Of a stretch of 64,000 nucleotides of DNA, positions 35,170 through 43,913 are shown piece by piece. Position 1 is the first letter of the stretch; each line of letters opens with the position of its first letter. Location: the NCBI RefSeq assembly GCF_015694405.1, contig NZ_JADQDB010000007.1, positions 109,943-173,942 on the forward strand, written 5' to 3'. Source of the stretch: Pelagibacterium limicola (GTDB taxonomy: Bacteria; Pseudomonadota; Alphaproteobacteria; Rhizobiales; Devosiaceae). A program made the translations under genes and the position numbers. The notes beneath the pieces were generated by a model. It was not told where the DNA came from. It saw only the letters and a list, made by a program, of their open reading frames with translations, and searched no databases.

Positions 35170-37640
35170 GCGGTGATGCCGTTTGCTGGAGCAATTTGCG
35201 GTCGGGCGAGTTCGTCGGCGGCGAAATCGTCGACGCGGACGACACGGTCGGTTGCATCGTCGGCGATACGCAGGATCGCGGCCTCCTCGACCGTGAGCAC
35301 GCCGGCCGCGACCGCGTCATCGATCGCATCGCGGTCGAGACGACGGTGAATCGCGCCCCGCTTGATGGCGCGGAAGAATTTCTTCTCGATCTCGGCCGCC
35401 GCCTCGACCTTGATCAACGCATCTTCGAGCAGCCCCATGCGGTCGTTGGGGTCGAAACTGACATAGACCCCGCGGGTCAGCCGGTCGCGCAGGACAGACT
35501 GGCCGAGCACCGAGCGGGCGAGGCGGAAATTGTCGCGATCCCTCGCCGGGCGCGCATGGCGACCGAGCGGGAAGATGAAGAAATTGAGCGCAAAGCGCAT
35601 GAAGGGATTGGGGAAATTGTCGACGACTTCGCCCAGCGCCTTTTCCACCCCCGCAATGCGATCGCGCGCGATGGCGTCGATGATCGCGATGTCCTCGGGC
35701 ATCCGTCCATCATCCTCGAAACGTTTGAGCGCCGTCGAAAGCAGGTAGAGATCGGAGAACGCATCGGCCATGCGACCCGAAAGCATCTGCTTGCGCTTGA
35801 GGTCGCCCCCAAGGAAGGCAACTGTCCAGTCGCCGGCCAAGGCAAAACTCTGCGAATAGCGGTGCAACTGCCGATACCAGCCCTTGAGCTCGTGTTCGAC
35901 CGGGCTCGAGGCAAAGCGCCCGAAGGTGAGGTTGTGCCAGAAGGAGGCGATCATGTTGCGCAGCATGAAGCCCAAATGGCCGGAAAAGGCAGCGTCGAAC
36001 GCCTTGAGCCCGGCACGTTTGTCCGGGTTCTGCGCCGCCTCGACTTCCCTCAGCAGATAGGGGTGGGCGCGGAGCGCGCCCTGCGCGAAGGTGATGAGTG
36101 TGCGCGTCAGAATATTGGCGCCCTCCACGGTAATCGCGACGGGGACGTTGGAATAGCCCGAAAACAGGTAGTTCGAGGGACCGTCCTGCACCGCGCGGCC
36201 CCCATGGATATCCATCGCATCGTCTATCCGGTGCCGCATCTCGTCGGTCGTGCGATATTTGAGTGCCGCCGATATCACCGCAGGCTTCTGCCCGTCATCG
36301 ACGATCGCCGCCGTAACCGAGCGCGAGGCTTCAAACTGGTAAGCGGATTTCACTAGACGCGCCATGCCCTCGCCAACACCTTCCATCATGCCGATGGCGA
36401 TGCCGAACTGGCGGCGGATGCGGGCGTAGGCCGAGGTCGCGCGCAGCGCGGCCTTGATCGAAACCGTGCCGATGGCCGGGAGCGAGATAGCCCTACCGGT
36501 GGAGAGACACTCCATCAGCATCCGCCAGCCCTGCCCGGCATAATCGGGGCCACCGATCAGGAAATCGAGCGGGATGAACACCTCCTTGCCCGACGTCGGA
36601 CCGTTCATGAAGGCGGCGCGTGCCGGAAAGTGGCGGCGGCCGATATTGACGCCGGGATAATCGGCGGGGATGAGCGCGAGCGTGATGCCCACCTCTTCGC
36701 CCTTGCCCAGATGATTGTCAGGGTCATAGAGGTTGAACGCCACGCCAAGCAGCGTCGCGACGGGGGCGAGTGTGATGTAGCGCTTGTCCCAGGAGAGCCT
36801 AACCCCGAGGACGGTCTTGCCCTCGTATTCCCCATGAGTGACGACGCCGACATCGCGCATCCCAGCCGCGTCAGAGCCGGCGTGAGGACCGGTGAGTGCA
36901 AAGCAGGGAATTTCCAGTCCCTTGGCGAGACGGTGGAGATATTTCCCCTGCTGCTCGGGCGTGCCGTATTTTTCCAGCAGCTCGCCCGGACCCAGAGAGT
37001 TGGGCACCATCACGGTGATGCCCGCTGCCACCGAGCGCGAGGCGATCTTTGATACGACCTGGCTCTGCGCCTGCGCCGAAAAGCCCAGGCCTCCGTGCTC
37101 CTTGCCGATGAGCATGCCGAGGAAGCCCTTGTCCTTCAGGAACTGCCAGACTTCGGGGGGAAGATCGAGGCGATTGTGGCGCGTGTCCCAATCGTCGATC
37201 ATCGCGCAAACCTCTTCGCACGGGCCATCGAGGAAAGCCTGTTCCTCTTCGGTCAAGTCGGGCTTGCGGATGTCGAGGAGCTTGTCCCAATCGGGACGAC
37301 CCGAGAAGATTTCGGCGTCCCAGCCGATCGTCCCCGCATCAAGCGCTTCCTGCTCGGTGCGGGAGATGCGCGGCAGTATGGCCTTGACCATGCGATAGGC
37401 GGGCCCTGTAAGCACCGCGCGCCGGACGGCACCGATCGAAAGCAACCCGAGGATCACTGCAGGCAAGAGGGCCAGCGCCCACCCGGCGATCGAGTTCGAG
37501 AACGCAAGCCCGTCTTCGGCCCGGAGCATTGCAAGTGTGCCCAGGATCAGGGCCGCAAGCGCCCATTGCCAAAGCGGGGACTGACGGATGGCCAAAACGA
37601 AAAATGCAACGATAGAAAGAACGAGTATTGCCCAACCCAT
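35157..37640 (-). CDS. fadE: Acyl-CoA dehydrogenase (FadE type, membrane-associated)
   Basis: 827 residues, the long FadE form. The N-terminus has two hydrophobic segments (WAILVLSIVAFFVLAI and ALALLPAVILGLLSIGAV). The ACAD core includes GKEHGGLGFSAQAQSQVVSK, ALTGPHAGSDAAGM and VRLSWDKRYITLAPVATLLG, with IHGGRAVQDGPSNYLFSGYS late in the core. The C-terminal third is the FadE-specific domain. It introduces the first double bond of acyl-CoA using FAD. It leads the fadE-fadJ-fadI operon and is divergent from fadD. Confidence 0.95.
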   Translation of the reverse strand: MGWAILVLSIVAFFVLAIRQSPLWQWALAALILGTLAMLRAEDGLAFSNSIAGWALALLPAVILGLLSIGAVRRAVLTGPAYRMVKAILPRISRTEQEALDAGTIGWDAEIFSGRPDWDKLLDIRKPDLTEEEQAFLDGPCEEVCAMIDDWDTRHNRLDLPPEVWQFLKDKGFLGMLIGKEHGGLGFSAQAQSQVVSKIASRSVAAGITVMVPNSLGPGELLEKYGTPEQQGKYLHRLAKGLEIPCFALTGPHAGSDAAGMRDVGVVTHGEYEGKTVLGVRLSWDKRYITLAPVATLLGVAFNLYDPDNHLGKGEEVGITLALIPADYPGVNIGRRHFPARAAFMNGPTSGKEVFIPLDFLIGGPDYAGQGWRMLMECLSTGRAISLPAIGTVSIKAALRATSAYARIRRQFGIAIGMMEGVGEGMARLVKSAYQFEASRSVTAAIVDDGQKPAVISAALKYRTTDEMRHRIDDAMDIHGGRAVQDGPSNYLFSGYSNVPVAITVEGANILTRTLITFAQGALRAHPYLLREVEAAQNPDKRAGLKAFDAAFSGHLGFMLRNMIASFWHNLTFGRFASSPVEHELKGWYRQLHRYSQSFALAGDWTVAFLGGDLKRKQMLSGRMADAFSDLYLLSTALKRFEDDGRMPEDIAIIDAIARDRIAGVEKALGEVVDNFPNPFMRFALNFFIFPLGRHARPARDRDNFRLARSVLGQSVLRDRLTRGVYVSFDPNDRMGLLEDALIKVEAAAEIEKKFFRAIKRGAIHRRLDRDAIDDAVAAGVLTVEEAAILRIADDATDRVVRVDDFAADELARPQIAPANGITAAAE

Positions 37641-38013
37641 CTGACAGTCCTCCTCGACTGGCCGGGGCTTGGCGGAAGCATCCCGGCAGGTTCGAAATCG
37701 GGGCAGTCAATACCGGTCTCGGTTCTTCAGTGCCGGCAATTTCCCCTATTGGTACAGCATACACGCATAGACGTTAACGTCAATCTATTGCCTTATGCGT
37801 CAAATTGAACGCCCTCCTCGGCCGGCAGTCGAAAAAACCCGCCGAACGGCAACGCTGTACGGCTGCATCGGGTTGCACCCAATCGAACGCGATGCCGCTC
37901 CGCACAGAAGCGTCAGTCATGCTGCCCTAGGTAACTTATTTGACGCTTACGTCAGCCTATGACATATTTCATTTGAGGAGAAGGGTAAAAAGCCCGCCCG
38001 GAGGAGAACAGCC
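37641..38013. promoter_or_regulatory. Divergent promoter region fadE / fadD with candidate MerR operators
   Basis: 373 bases between the two fad transcripts. Palindromes of the type TTGACG-n-ACGTCA lie at 37769-37784 (AGACGTTAACGTCAAT) and 37939-37956 (TTTGACGCTTACGTCAGC). A weaker relative is at 37788-37803 (TTGCCTTATGCGTCAA). One set is about 130 bases before fadE, the other about 60 before fadD. ACGT-containing palindromes of this shape are known for MerR-family regulators of acyl-CoA catabolism such as LiuR. The merR gene at 39701 is therefore the obvious candidate regulator. Confidence 0.65.
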
Positions 38014-39723
38014 ATGACCGATACCACGTCCACTGCCCCTCGCCCCTGGATCAAGTCCTACCCCGAGGGCATCGACTGGCAGAACGGCATCGTCACCACG
38101 CCCGTTCATGAGCAGTTTCTCGCCTCATGCGCCAAAATGGGCGATGTCACGGCCATCGATTTCCTCGGCGCCACCACAAGTTATCGGGAACTGAGCACGA
38201 AGGTGAATGCGCTCGCGGGCGCACTCCAGAAGGAGCTCGGCATCAAGAAGGGCGACCGCGTAGCCTTGCTCCTGCCCAATACGCCCTATTATGTGATTGC
38301 CTACATGGCCGTGCTGCGCACCGGTGCCACCGTCGTCAACTGCAACCCGCTCTATTCGCTCCACGAGCTCACCCACATCGTCTCCAATGCCGGCGCGGAC
38401 GTGATGATCACCCTCGACCTCAAGGTGACGTTCGATAACGCTGAAAAGCTCGTGGCGCAGGGCCACATCAAGAAGCTGATCGTCGCGCATTTCCCCGATG
38501 TGCTACCGGGGCTCAAGAAATTCCTCTTCAAACTTGTCAAGCGCAAGGATCTTGCCCACCCCACCCGGTCACCGGCCGCTGGCGCGGTCATAGGCTTTGC
38601 CGATCTGATCGCGAAAAACGCCGCGCCCGCCCCGGTCGAGATCGATGCGGAAAAAGACGTTGCGGTCCAGCAATATACGGGCGGCACGACAGGCATCCCC
38701 AAGGGTGCGATGCTCTCGCATGCCAATATCGCGGCCAATATGAGCCAGATCGACAAATGGGGCGACGGGCTGTTCTATCCTCCCTCCAAGATCCTGGCGG
38801 TCCTGCCCTTCTTCCATATCTTTGCGATGACGGTGTGCATGAACGTGCCTTTGTGCTCGGGCGCTCAGGTGATCATGTTTCCCCGCTTCGAGATGAAGAC
38901 CTTCCTTGCGACCCTCAAGCGCACGCGGGCCAATGTATTGCCGGCCGTGCCGACCCTGCTGCATGCGCTGGCGACAAAGCCCGAGGCGACCCCCGAACTG
39001 CTATCCTCGATCGAGGTGGCCATCTCCGGCGGCGCGGGTCTGCCCAACGAGACGCGCGACGCTTTTGCACTCAAATCCAAGGCCTTGCTTGCCGAAGGCT
39101 ATGGCTTGACCGAAACCTCGCCGGTCGTCGCCTGCGCCGCGCTACGCAAGCCGTCCAAACGCGGGTCGATTGGCCTGCCGCTGCCCGGAACCGACGTCCG
39201 GTTCGTGAGCCTTGAGGATCCCGAAACGGAAGTGCCGTTGGGCGAGCGCGGCGAACTTGCCGTCAAAGGCCCCCAGGTCATGCTCGGCTACTACGAGAAC
39301 GAGGAAGCCACCAGGGAGGTCTTCACGGCCAATGGCTACCTGCGTACCGCGGACGTTGGCTATATGGACGAGGATGGCTATCTCTTCCTTGTCGACCGCA
39401 TCAAGGACCTTATCATCTGCTCGGGCTTTAACGTCTATCCGCGCGCCATCGAGGATGCGATCTACCGTCACCCGGCGGTGGACGAAACCAATGTCATCGG
39501 CGTAAAGGACGACTATCGCGGTGAGGCTCCCATCGCTTACGTCAAGCTCAAGCAAGGCGAAACCCTCGACGAGGATACGCTGATGGCGTTCCTCAAGGAG
39601 CAGCTCTCCAAGCTCGAAATGCCGCGCGAAATCATCTTCCGTGACGAGCTGCCCAAAACCATGATCGGCAAGCTCTCCAAAAAAGACCTTCGGGAAGACT
39701 ATGAGCGAACCAAGGGTAAATGA
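38014..39723 (+). CDS. fadD: Long-chain fatty acid-CoA ligase
   Basis: 569 residues. It is an ANL-superfamily adenylating enzyme. The AMP-binding motif YTGGTTGIPKGAMLSHAN is near residue 221, EGYGLTETSPVV near 365, and the C-terminal GYLRTADVGYMDEDGYLFLV with DRIKDLIICSGFNVYP. It activates fatty acids to acyl-CoA with ATP. GGAGGAGAAC is an excellent ribosome site before the ATG. The last 23 bases overlap the start of the merR gene, so regulator and ligase share a transcript. Confidence 0.95.
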   Translation: MTDTTSTAPRPWIKSYPEGIDWQNGIVTTPVHEQFLASCAKMGDVTAIDFLGATTSYRELSTKVNALAGALQKELGIKKGDRVALLLPNTPYYVIAYMAVLRTGATVVNCNPLYSLHELTHIVSNAGADVMITLDLKVTFDNAEKLVAQGHIKKLIVAHFPDVLPGLKKFLFKLVKRKDLAHPTRSPAAGAVIGFADLIAKNAAPAPVEIDAEKDVAVQQYTGGTTGIPKGAMLSHANIAANMSQIDKWGDGLFYPPSKILAVLPFFHIFAMTVCMNVPLCSGAQVIMFPRFEMKTFLATLKRTRANVLPAVPTLLHALATKPEATPELLSSIEVAISGGAGLPNETRDAFALKSKALLAEGYGLTETSPVVACAALRKPSKRGSIGLPLPGTDVRFVSLEDPETEVPLGERGELAVKGPQVMLGYYENEEATREVFTANGYLRTADVGYMDEDGYLFLVDRIKDLIICSGFNVYPRAIEDAIYRHPAVDETNVIGVKDDYRGEAPIAYVKLKQGETLDEDTLMAFLKEQLSKLEMPREIIFRDELPKTMIGKLSKKDLREDYERTKGK

Positions 39724-40123
39724 GTTGAGCACCGTCGACGCCGAAAAAACCGAGCTGTTCGCCATTGCCGATCTGGCCAAGGAGTTCGGGATTTCGACCC
39801 GTGCCATCCGCTTCTACGAAGCCAAGGGGCTCCTTCAGCCTGAACGCGTCGGGGGGACGCGCGTGTTCCGCCGCCGCGATCGCGCGCGGCTGATCCTCAT
39901 CCTGCGCGGGAAGCGGCTCGGCTTCTCGCTGCGCGACATTTCCGAATATCTGAGCCTTTACGACGCCGATGGCTCCCGAACCGCCCAGCATACACTGCTG
40001 GTGGAAAAGGTGGACGAGCGCCTCGCCCTGTTGCGCCGACAGCTCGATGATCTGAAGACCACGATCGACGAATTGTTGGAAATCCGATCACTCGCCGACG
40101 AGCGGCTTCACTCGCAAGGCTGA
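39701..40123 (+). CDS. MerR family transcriptional regulator, probable fatty-acid degradation regulator
   Basis: 140 residues. The N-terminal MerR helix-turn-helix reads FAIADLAKEFGISTRAIRFY, then EAKGLLQPERVGGTRVFRRR and LILRGKRLGFSLRDISEYL. A C-terminal coiled coil (VDERLALLRRQLDDLKTTID) makes the dimer. No Cys-rich metal loop is present, so it is not a metal sensor. It more resembles the LiuR-type acyl-CoA-responsive group. The ATG overlaps fadD by 23 bases. The ACGT palindromes in the fadE/fadD region are likely targets, which would make it autoregulated. Confidence 0.85.
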   Translation: MSEPRVNELSTVDAEKTELFAIADLAKEFGISTRAIRFYEAKGLLQPERVGGTRVFRRRDRARLILILRGKRLGFSLRDISEYLSLYDADGSRTAQHTLLVEKVDERLALLRRQLDDLKTTIDELLEIRSLADERLHSQG

Positions 40124-40130
40124 CAGCCCT

Positions 40131-42305
40131 TCAGGCGCTGCGGCGGACCTGCCTGGCAATCCGTCCGCTCATCCAGCCCTCGAACGACTCCCGGCTCATC
40201 GGCTTTGCATAATGATAGCCCTGGTGAACCGCACATCCCAAGGCCATCAGGAACTGGCGTTGCGCCTCGGTCTCCACCCCTTCGGCCACAAGGGTCATGT
40301 TGAGGCTCTGCCCGATGCCGATGACCGCCATTACCACCGCCTGCGCAGTGGCATCGGTCTCGATCCGGTCCATGAAACTCCGGTCGATCTTGAGTTCGGT
40401 CACGGGCAGGCGCGCGAGCAGCGACAGGCTCGAATGTCCGGTACCGAAATCGTCCATCGACAGCCTGATGCCCATCTCGGCGAGGCTGCGCACATTGGCG
40501 ACGACGGCGGGCGTTTCCTCGAGCATCACGCCTTCGGTGATCTCGACGGTCAGGTCGGACGGGACCAGCTTGTAACGTTCGAGGCAAACGGCAACGCTCT
40601 CGCAAAAACCGCGGTTGCGGAACTGCTGAGGAGATATGTTGACGGAGATCGCCGGCACGTCGAACCCCCGGGCCCGCCAGTCGGCCAGCTGCGCGCAAGC
40701 GGTACGCATTGCCCAGTTGCCGATGGCTTCGATAACACCGATCTGTTCGGCAATCGGGATGAACCTGCCGGGGCTCACCGGCCCGAATTGAGGATGCGTC
40801 CAGCGTGCCAGAGCCTCGGCCCCATAGATCGCACCGCTATTGCCATCGACCTGGGGCTGGTAGACGAGTTCGAGTTGATCGAGCGCGATTGCCTCGCGCA
40901 AGGCGGTGCCCAGAACCAGGCGCTCCTTGTTGAGCGCCCGAGCCTCGGGGTCGTAAAATCCGTAGGACCCCCGCGCCTCGGCCTTGGCTTCGAACATCGC
41001 CGTTTCGCAATGGCGCAGCAGTCCGTCTATGTCCTTCGCATCGTCGGGATAGAGCGCGATCCCAACGCTCGATGAGATGGGAAGCGTCACATCCGCCGCC
41101 TGGACCGGCTCGAGAAGCGCAGCGATTACATCGCGTGCGTGACGCGCCGCGTTTTCCCGGTCTGTATCCTCAAGCGCAATGATGAAGGCATCCCCGTTCA
41201 GCCGGCAAACCGCGCCCTGATAGCCGAAGTGGTCAGACAAACGCCGCCCAACTGCCGTCAACACGCCATCGCCCACCGGCGCGCCGAAAGTGTCGTTGAT
41301 GTCCTTGAAACGATCGATGTCCACGCACAAGAACGCCATGCGCATCCTGCGGCCGGTATCGCGACGCAGCTTTTCGCCGATTCGGCGGCGAAGAGAGGCA
41401 CGGTTTTGCAGACCCGTCAGCCCGTCGAAATAAGCCAGTTGGTTGATGCGCGACTTGGCTTCCTCGCGCTCGATCGCCATCCCGCATAAATGAACGCAGG
41501 TATCGACGATCTGCTGATGCCAGGCACTAGGACCGCGCTCGTCAGCGAAATAGAAGGCAAAGGTTCCCGTAACCTTGCCGTCCCGCATCAGCATTGGAGT
41601 CGACCAGCATGCCCGGATTCCCAGTCGCATGAATGGCTCGCGATACGCCTCCCATGCCGGATCGCTGGCAATGTCAGGGGTCACGACCACCTCGCCGCGC
41701 CATGCGGCCGTCCCACAGGTGCCGACACCCTCGCCAACCGGAAGGCCGTCAATGAACTCGGCTATCGAGGACGGCAGCGAGGGGGCGGCAAGCGGGCGCA
41801 GACGTCCCTCGTTGTCAATCGCAATTACCGAACTCACGATATCGGGCGCCAGCGCCTCCACCTGCGAGCAGATCGAATTCATGAGCTCGACAAGCGGCAC
41901 GTCGCGCGCCATCGCCTCGAGCACCTCGCGCTGAAGGACCTGCAGCCGCTTGGTGTTGGTGATATCGGCTAGGAGGGCAACCACGTGGGTGAGCTGGCCT
42001 TTCTCGTCAAGGACAGGCTCGAGCCGCGCTGAAACCCAGATTGGGTCGCCACTTTTGGTGCGCAGCAGCAAATCGTCGTGAAAGGCGGTTTCCCCGTACA
42101 GGCTGTGCTGAGCGCGCTCGTGCACCTTGATGTCGGTCAGCGGTCCGGCCAGCAACTCCCATGGGCGCGTTGCCAAAATATCGTCGAGGGTATAGCCGAA
42201 GAGCGTCGTGAAGGCAGGATTGACGTAGCAGACTTCACGGTCTGAGCCCGAAATCAGGATGGCCCGGTCGGTACGCGACATGGCCATCTCTATGAAGTCG
42301 AGCAT
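40131..42305 (-). CDS. PAS-GAF-GGDEF-EAL protein, predicted c-di-GMP phosphodiesterase
   Basis: 724 residues from the ATG at 42305, which has GAGGGG just upstream. The frame is open to 42416. Order: PAS (VNPAFTTLFGYTLDDILATR), GAF (about 140-285), GGDEF, EAL. The GGDEF signature is degenerate: RLNGDAFIIAL replaces RLGGDEF, so cyclase activity is unlikely. The EAL domain keeps YGAEALARW and DDFGTGHSSLSLLARLP with LKIDRSF, so it should degrade c-di-GMP. It is cytosolic, with no membrane segment. It is convergent with merR, seven bases apart. Confidence 0.92.
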   Translation of the reverse strand: MLDFIEMAMSRTDRAILISGSDREVCYVNPAFTTLFGYTLDDILATRPWELLAGPLTDIKVHERAQHSLYGETAFHDDLLLRTKSGDPIWVSARLEPVLDEKGQLTHVVALLADITNTKRLQVLQREVLEAMARDVPLVELMNSICSQVEALAPDIVSSVIAIDNEGRLRPLAAPSLPSSIAEFIDGLPVGEGVGTCGTAAWRGEVVVTPDIASDPAWEAYREPFMRLGIRACWSTPMLMRDGKVTGTFAFYFADERGPSAWHQQIVDTCVHLCGMAIEREEAKSRINQLAYFDGLTGLQNRASLRRRIGEKLRRDTGRRMRMAFLCVDIDRFKDINDTFGAPVGDGVLTAVGRRLSDHFGYQGAVCRLNGDAFIIALEDTDRENAARHARDVIAALLEPVQAADVTLPISSSVGIALYPDDAKDIDGLLRHCETAMFEAKAEARGSYGFYDPEARALNKERLVLGTALREAIALDQLELVYQPQVDGNSGAIYGAEALARWTHPQFGPVSPGRFIPIAEQIGVIEAIGNWAMRTACAQLADWRARGFDVPAISVNISPQQFRNRGFCESVAVCLERYKLVPSDLTVEITEGVMLEETPAVVANVRSLAEMGIRLSMDDFGTGHSSLSLLARLPVTELKIDRSFMDRIETDATAQAVVMAVIGIGQSLNMTLVAEGVETEAQRQFLMALGCAVHQGYHYAKPMSRESFEGWMSGRIARQVRRSA

Positions 42306-42518
42306 GTCCCCTCGCTTTTCTGGCAGACCCTTGTTTCGCTCGCTGAGCATGACCCCCGCCCGCGCCCCTCGCTGTGTTGACGGCCTTCTCGCCGCGGGAG
42401 ACAGTCTGCGAGTCAAGACTTAACGATTTGTCGCGCCGCGGCACGCCCGCGCCAGACGGTTGACTCTGGGGTTAACAAACAGCTTCCCGAAGCCGGATAA
42501 TACCGCCCAAACCTATTG

Positions 42519-42962
42519 TCAGGAGGCGAGCAGCTCGTGCCGGGGCATGGCCACCGCGTCTGCTATCGTCGTCTGGTCGAGCACCTTGCGCGTGGCATCG
42601 GCCACATGAGCAAAGACCTGGCGCGTTTCACAGTTGGTCTCATCGAGGCAATCCGCGCATTTCCTGTACGCCGTGATCGAAAGGCACGGCAGCGGGGCGA
42701 TCGGTCCATCCACGATGCGCAGAACCTCGCCATAGGTAATCTTATCGGCCGGACGTAAAAGCACATACCCACCGCCCTTGCCCCGCTTGCTGGTCAGCAG
42801 GCCCTGACGCTTAAGGTCGAGCAGGATCTGTTCAAGGAACTTCTTGGGAATTCTGTGCACCCTTGCGATGTCGGAAATGACCAACGGCTCGCTTTGCGGC
42901 GCACGCGCGAGGGCGATCAGAGCGCGCAACGCGTATTTTGCTTTCTGTGAAATCATAGCCAT
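42519..42962 (-). CDS. Rrf2 family transcriptional regulator
   Basis: 147 residues. The winged helix reads ISQKAKYALRALIALARAP, IARVHRIPKKFLEQILLDLK, and GLLTSKRGKGGGYVLLRP. Cys93, 102, 105 and 111 (PCLSITAYRKC, ADC, ETNC) are spaced like an Fe-S-binding Rrf2 sensor (IscR/NsrR/RirA-like). RirA or IscR identity cannot be decided by eye. It is alone, with no iron, NO or isc gene adjacent. ATG 42962 or an ATG two codons later can serve as the start. Confidence 0.9.
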   Translation of the reverse strand: MAMISQKAKYALRALIALARAPQSEPLVISDIARVHRIPKKFLEQILLDLKRQGLLTSKRGKGGGYVLLRPADKITYGEVLRIVDGPIAPLPCLSITAYRKCADCLDETNCETRQVFAHVADATRKVLDQTTIADAVAMPRHELLAS

Positions 42963-43057
42963 GACAATGCCTTGGCAATAGGACGCGCGGAAAATCCGCC
43001 AACCCGATAGGATTTGTCAACTATACCGCAAATCCGGCAGGTCTGCAATCTGGGGGA

Positions 43058-43132
43058 TGGTGGGAGTAACTGGGATTGAACCAGTGACCCCTGCCGTGTG
43101 AAGGCAGTGCTCTCCCGCTGAGCTATACTCCC
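43058..43132 (-). tRNA. tRNA-Val (anticodon CAC)
   Basis: On the minus strand: acceptor GGGAGTA / TACTCCC, D-arm GCTCAGCGGGAGAGC, anticodon arm CTGCC-TTCACAC-GGCAG with anticodon CAC, T-arm ACTGG-TTCAATC-CCAGT, discriminator A and an encoded CCA. Decodes GUG. It lies 55 bases from a second tRNA-Val with an almost identical body. Confidence 0.95.
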
Positions 43133-43187
43133 GTCAGACGGCCTGTGCGTCTGGTTTCCTGCCGTCAATGCCGGCCGGAAGAGAGAA

Positions 43188-43262
43188 TGGTGGGCGTAAC
43201 TGGGATTGAACCAGTGACCCCTACGATGTCAACGTAGTGCTCTCCCGCTGAGCTATACGCCC
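43188..43262 (-). tRNA. tRNA-Val (anticodon GAC)
   Basis: On the minus strand: acceptor GGGCGTA / TACGCCC, D-arm GCTCAGCGGGAGAGC, anticodon arm CTACG-TTGACAT-CGTAG with anticodon GAC, T-arm identical to the neighbouring tRNA, discriminator A and encoded CCA. Decodes GUC and GUU. It is in tandem with tRNA-Val(CAC) and probably co-transcribed. Confidence 0.95.
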
Positions 43263-43390
43263 ATCTCTCATTCGCCGGGCCACCGGGAGCGGCCCTGCTG
43301 GCGCGGATACACCATAAAACCCCCGCCCGGGTCAATAGGGTATGTCCCCCAATTCGCGCGTTCAAGTCCCGAGGCGTATTTCCGGACCGG

Positions 43391-43750
43391 TCAGGCCGCC
43401 AGAAGCCGCTCGACCTCGCCCACGAGATCCTTGAGATGGAAGGGCTTGGACAATACAGACGCCCCCTTGGGTGCCTGGCTGTCGGGGTTAAGCGCGACGG
43501 CGGCAAATCCCGTGATGAACATGACCTTGAGATCGGGATCGAGTTCGGTCGCGCGGCGCGCGAGCTCGATCCCGTCCATTTCCGGCATCACGATATCCGA
43601 AAGCAGGAGGGTGAACGGTTCCTCGCGCAGCCGCTCATAGGCGGCCCGGCCGTTGTCGAATGCCACGACGTCGTATCCTGCGTTCTTGAGCGCCCGCGTG
43701 AGAAATCCGCGCATATCGTCATCGTCTTCAGCCAGAAGAATCCGGTTCAT
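43391..43750 (-). CDS. cpdR: Response regulator CpdR (cell cycle)
   Basis: 119 residues from the ATG at 43750: MNRILLAEDDDDMRGFLTRA, then LLLSDIVMPEMDGIELARRA with phospho-acceptor Asp52, MFITGFAAVAL, and VLSKPFHLKDLV with the conserved Lys. It is a single receiver domain matching alphaproteobacterial CpdR throughout. In Caulobacter, unphosphorylated CpdR delivers substrates such as CtrA pathway factors to ClpXP. The C-terminus ends LLAA. The open frame continues upstream to 43990 without similarity. It is divergent from the N-formylglutamate amidohydrolase gene. Confidence 0.93.
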   Translation of the reverse strand: MNRILLAEDDDDMRGFLTRALKNAGYDVVAFDNGRAAYERLREEPFTLLLSDIVMPEMDGIELARRATELDPDLKVMFITGFAAVALNPDSQAPKGASVLSKPFHLKDLVGEVERLLAA

Positions 43751-43913
43751 CATCGTCCCTGTGCCCGTGAACGCCCCATGAAGGTGATTCGCATGTTTTA
43801 CAATAGCCTCGCGCCATGCAACAGCGATTGCATTGTCCGGTGGACAAGTACCCAAAGGCCATGCACACTCATTCCCAACAGGGCATTGATTTGCCCCATG
43901 TCGAGGAGGCGCC

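Noticed and set aside
43058..43262. tRNA genes as an integration site for a mobile element
   Set aside because: No integrase, direct repeat of a tRNA end, or composition change is seen next to the pair.
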